Assembly: GCA_024226105.1 (NCBI GenBank)
Contig: JAAELZ010000257.1
Location: 1-6,142 of the forward strand
Direction: 5' to 3'
DNA length: 6,142 nucleotides
Source: Pseudomonadota bacterium
Lineage (GTDB): Bacteria > Pseudomonadota > Gammaproteobacteria > Arenicellales > Poriferihabitantaceae
The position numbers and the translations under genes were made by a program. This document shows positions 5,778 through 6,142 of this stretch, in pieces; positions within the stretch are counted from its first letter, which is position 1, and each line of letters starts with the position of its first letter. The notes beneath the pieces were generated by a model. The model had not been told where the DNA came from and did not search any database. It saw nothing but the letters and a program-made list of their open reading frames with translations.

Positions 5778-6142
5778 TCAGTTACTTAGCTTTTTATACA
5801 CTTCAGAAAGCTTAAGTGGCAAGGTTGAAACGTTGTTTAGTATCATATACTGCCCGGGCCCGAATAATCTTGGTAAATAGGCTTGCGCCTGTTTATCTAT
5901 GGTGATGCTATACGGGTTAATTGCCTGCCCCTGGGCTTCTAGAATCGCTTTGCGCGTATCCTGAATTCCATATTCCCCCTGATAACCATCATAGTCGTCC
6001 GGTTTACCGTCAGATAACATCAACAATATTCTGTGTTTCGCTTCAGATTTTAGCAAACACCGGGTTGCATATCTGACCGCAAAACCCATACGTGTATAAT
6101 CTTTGGCCTGTATATTGCTAATCCGGTTACTGGTTTCCTGTG
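5778..6142 (-). CDS. norD: NorD/CbbO-type VWA domain protein, C-terminal part (cut by window edge)
   Basis: The reading frame runs open to the right edge, so only the last 120 residues are visible. The methionine at base 6089 is internal, because the frame upstream of it encodes SNIQAKDYTR, a conserved family stretch. The fragment is the end of a von Willebrand A domain. The threonine in YTRMG and the aspartate in LSDGKPDDYD correspond to the second and third metal-site (MIDAS) motifs; the first, DxSxS, should lie beyond the window. The later GIQDTRKAILEA, ITIDKQAQAYLPRLFG and final KLSEVYKKL follow NorD of nitric oxide reductase clusters and the related CbbO. Both types work with an AAA+ MoxR-type partner (NorQ or CbbQ) in metal-enzyme or rubisco activation. 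The fragment alone cannot tell which, so the symbol is provisional. trpG follows in the same direction after 126 bp and is probably functionally unrelated. Confidence 0.75.
   Translation of the reverse strand, partial: QETSNRISNIQAKDYTRMGFAVRYATRCLLKSEAKHRILLMLSDGKPDDYDGYQGEYGIQDTRKAILEAQGQAINPYSITIDKQAQAYLPRLFGPGQYMILNNVSTLPLKLSEVYKKLSN

Overview
This window reads as ordinary chromosome from a gammaproteobacterium. The PerM, YhfA/OsmC, TrpG, TrpC and YniA-like proteins all resemble their Enterobacterales and Pseudomonas relatives, and by eye the GC content is a little under half. No insertion sequence, integrase, phage gene, CRISPR array, tRNA or rRNA is visible. The species cannot be named from this sequence.

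Layout: Two plus-strand genes on the left encode a fructosamine kinase family protein (109-990) and a dihydrolipoyl-dehydrogenase-type flavoprotein (1031-2440). The second converges on a minus-strand series. Read in transcription order from the right edge, that series is the C-terminal part of a NorD/CbbO-type VWA protein (5778-6142, cut by the window), trpG (5085-5651), trpC (4174-4962), a YhfA-type OsmC protein (3630-4058) and perM (2488-3546). Genes fill most of the window, and the largest gap is about 126 bp.

How the genes relate: TrpG supplies ammonia for anthranilate synthesis and TrpC makes indole-3-glycerol phosphate, so both belong to tryptophan biosynthesis. The gene for the step between them, trpD, is absent. 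In its usual place lie 122 bp holding a spaced direct repeat and a convincing sigma70-type promoter that would start trpC mRNA almost at its ATG. The 115 bp between trpC and the OsmC gene, where many relatives carry crp/vfr, hold a 20-bp-phased repeat over a TATAAT box. The left pair fits metabolite repair and redox housekeeping, but no E1 or E2 dehydrogenase partner is nearby.

I did not find a convincing undescribed multi-gene system. The points most worth checking are the broken trpGDC cluster and the patterned intergenic sites at 4098-4146, 4985-5062 and 5711-5764.
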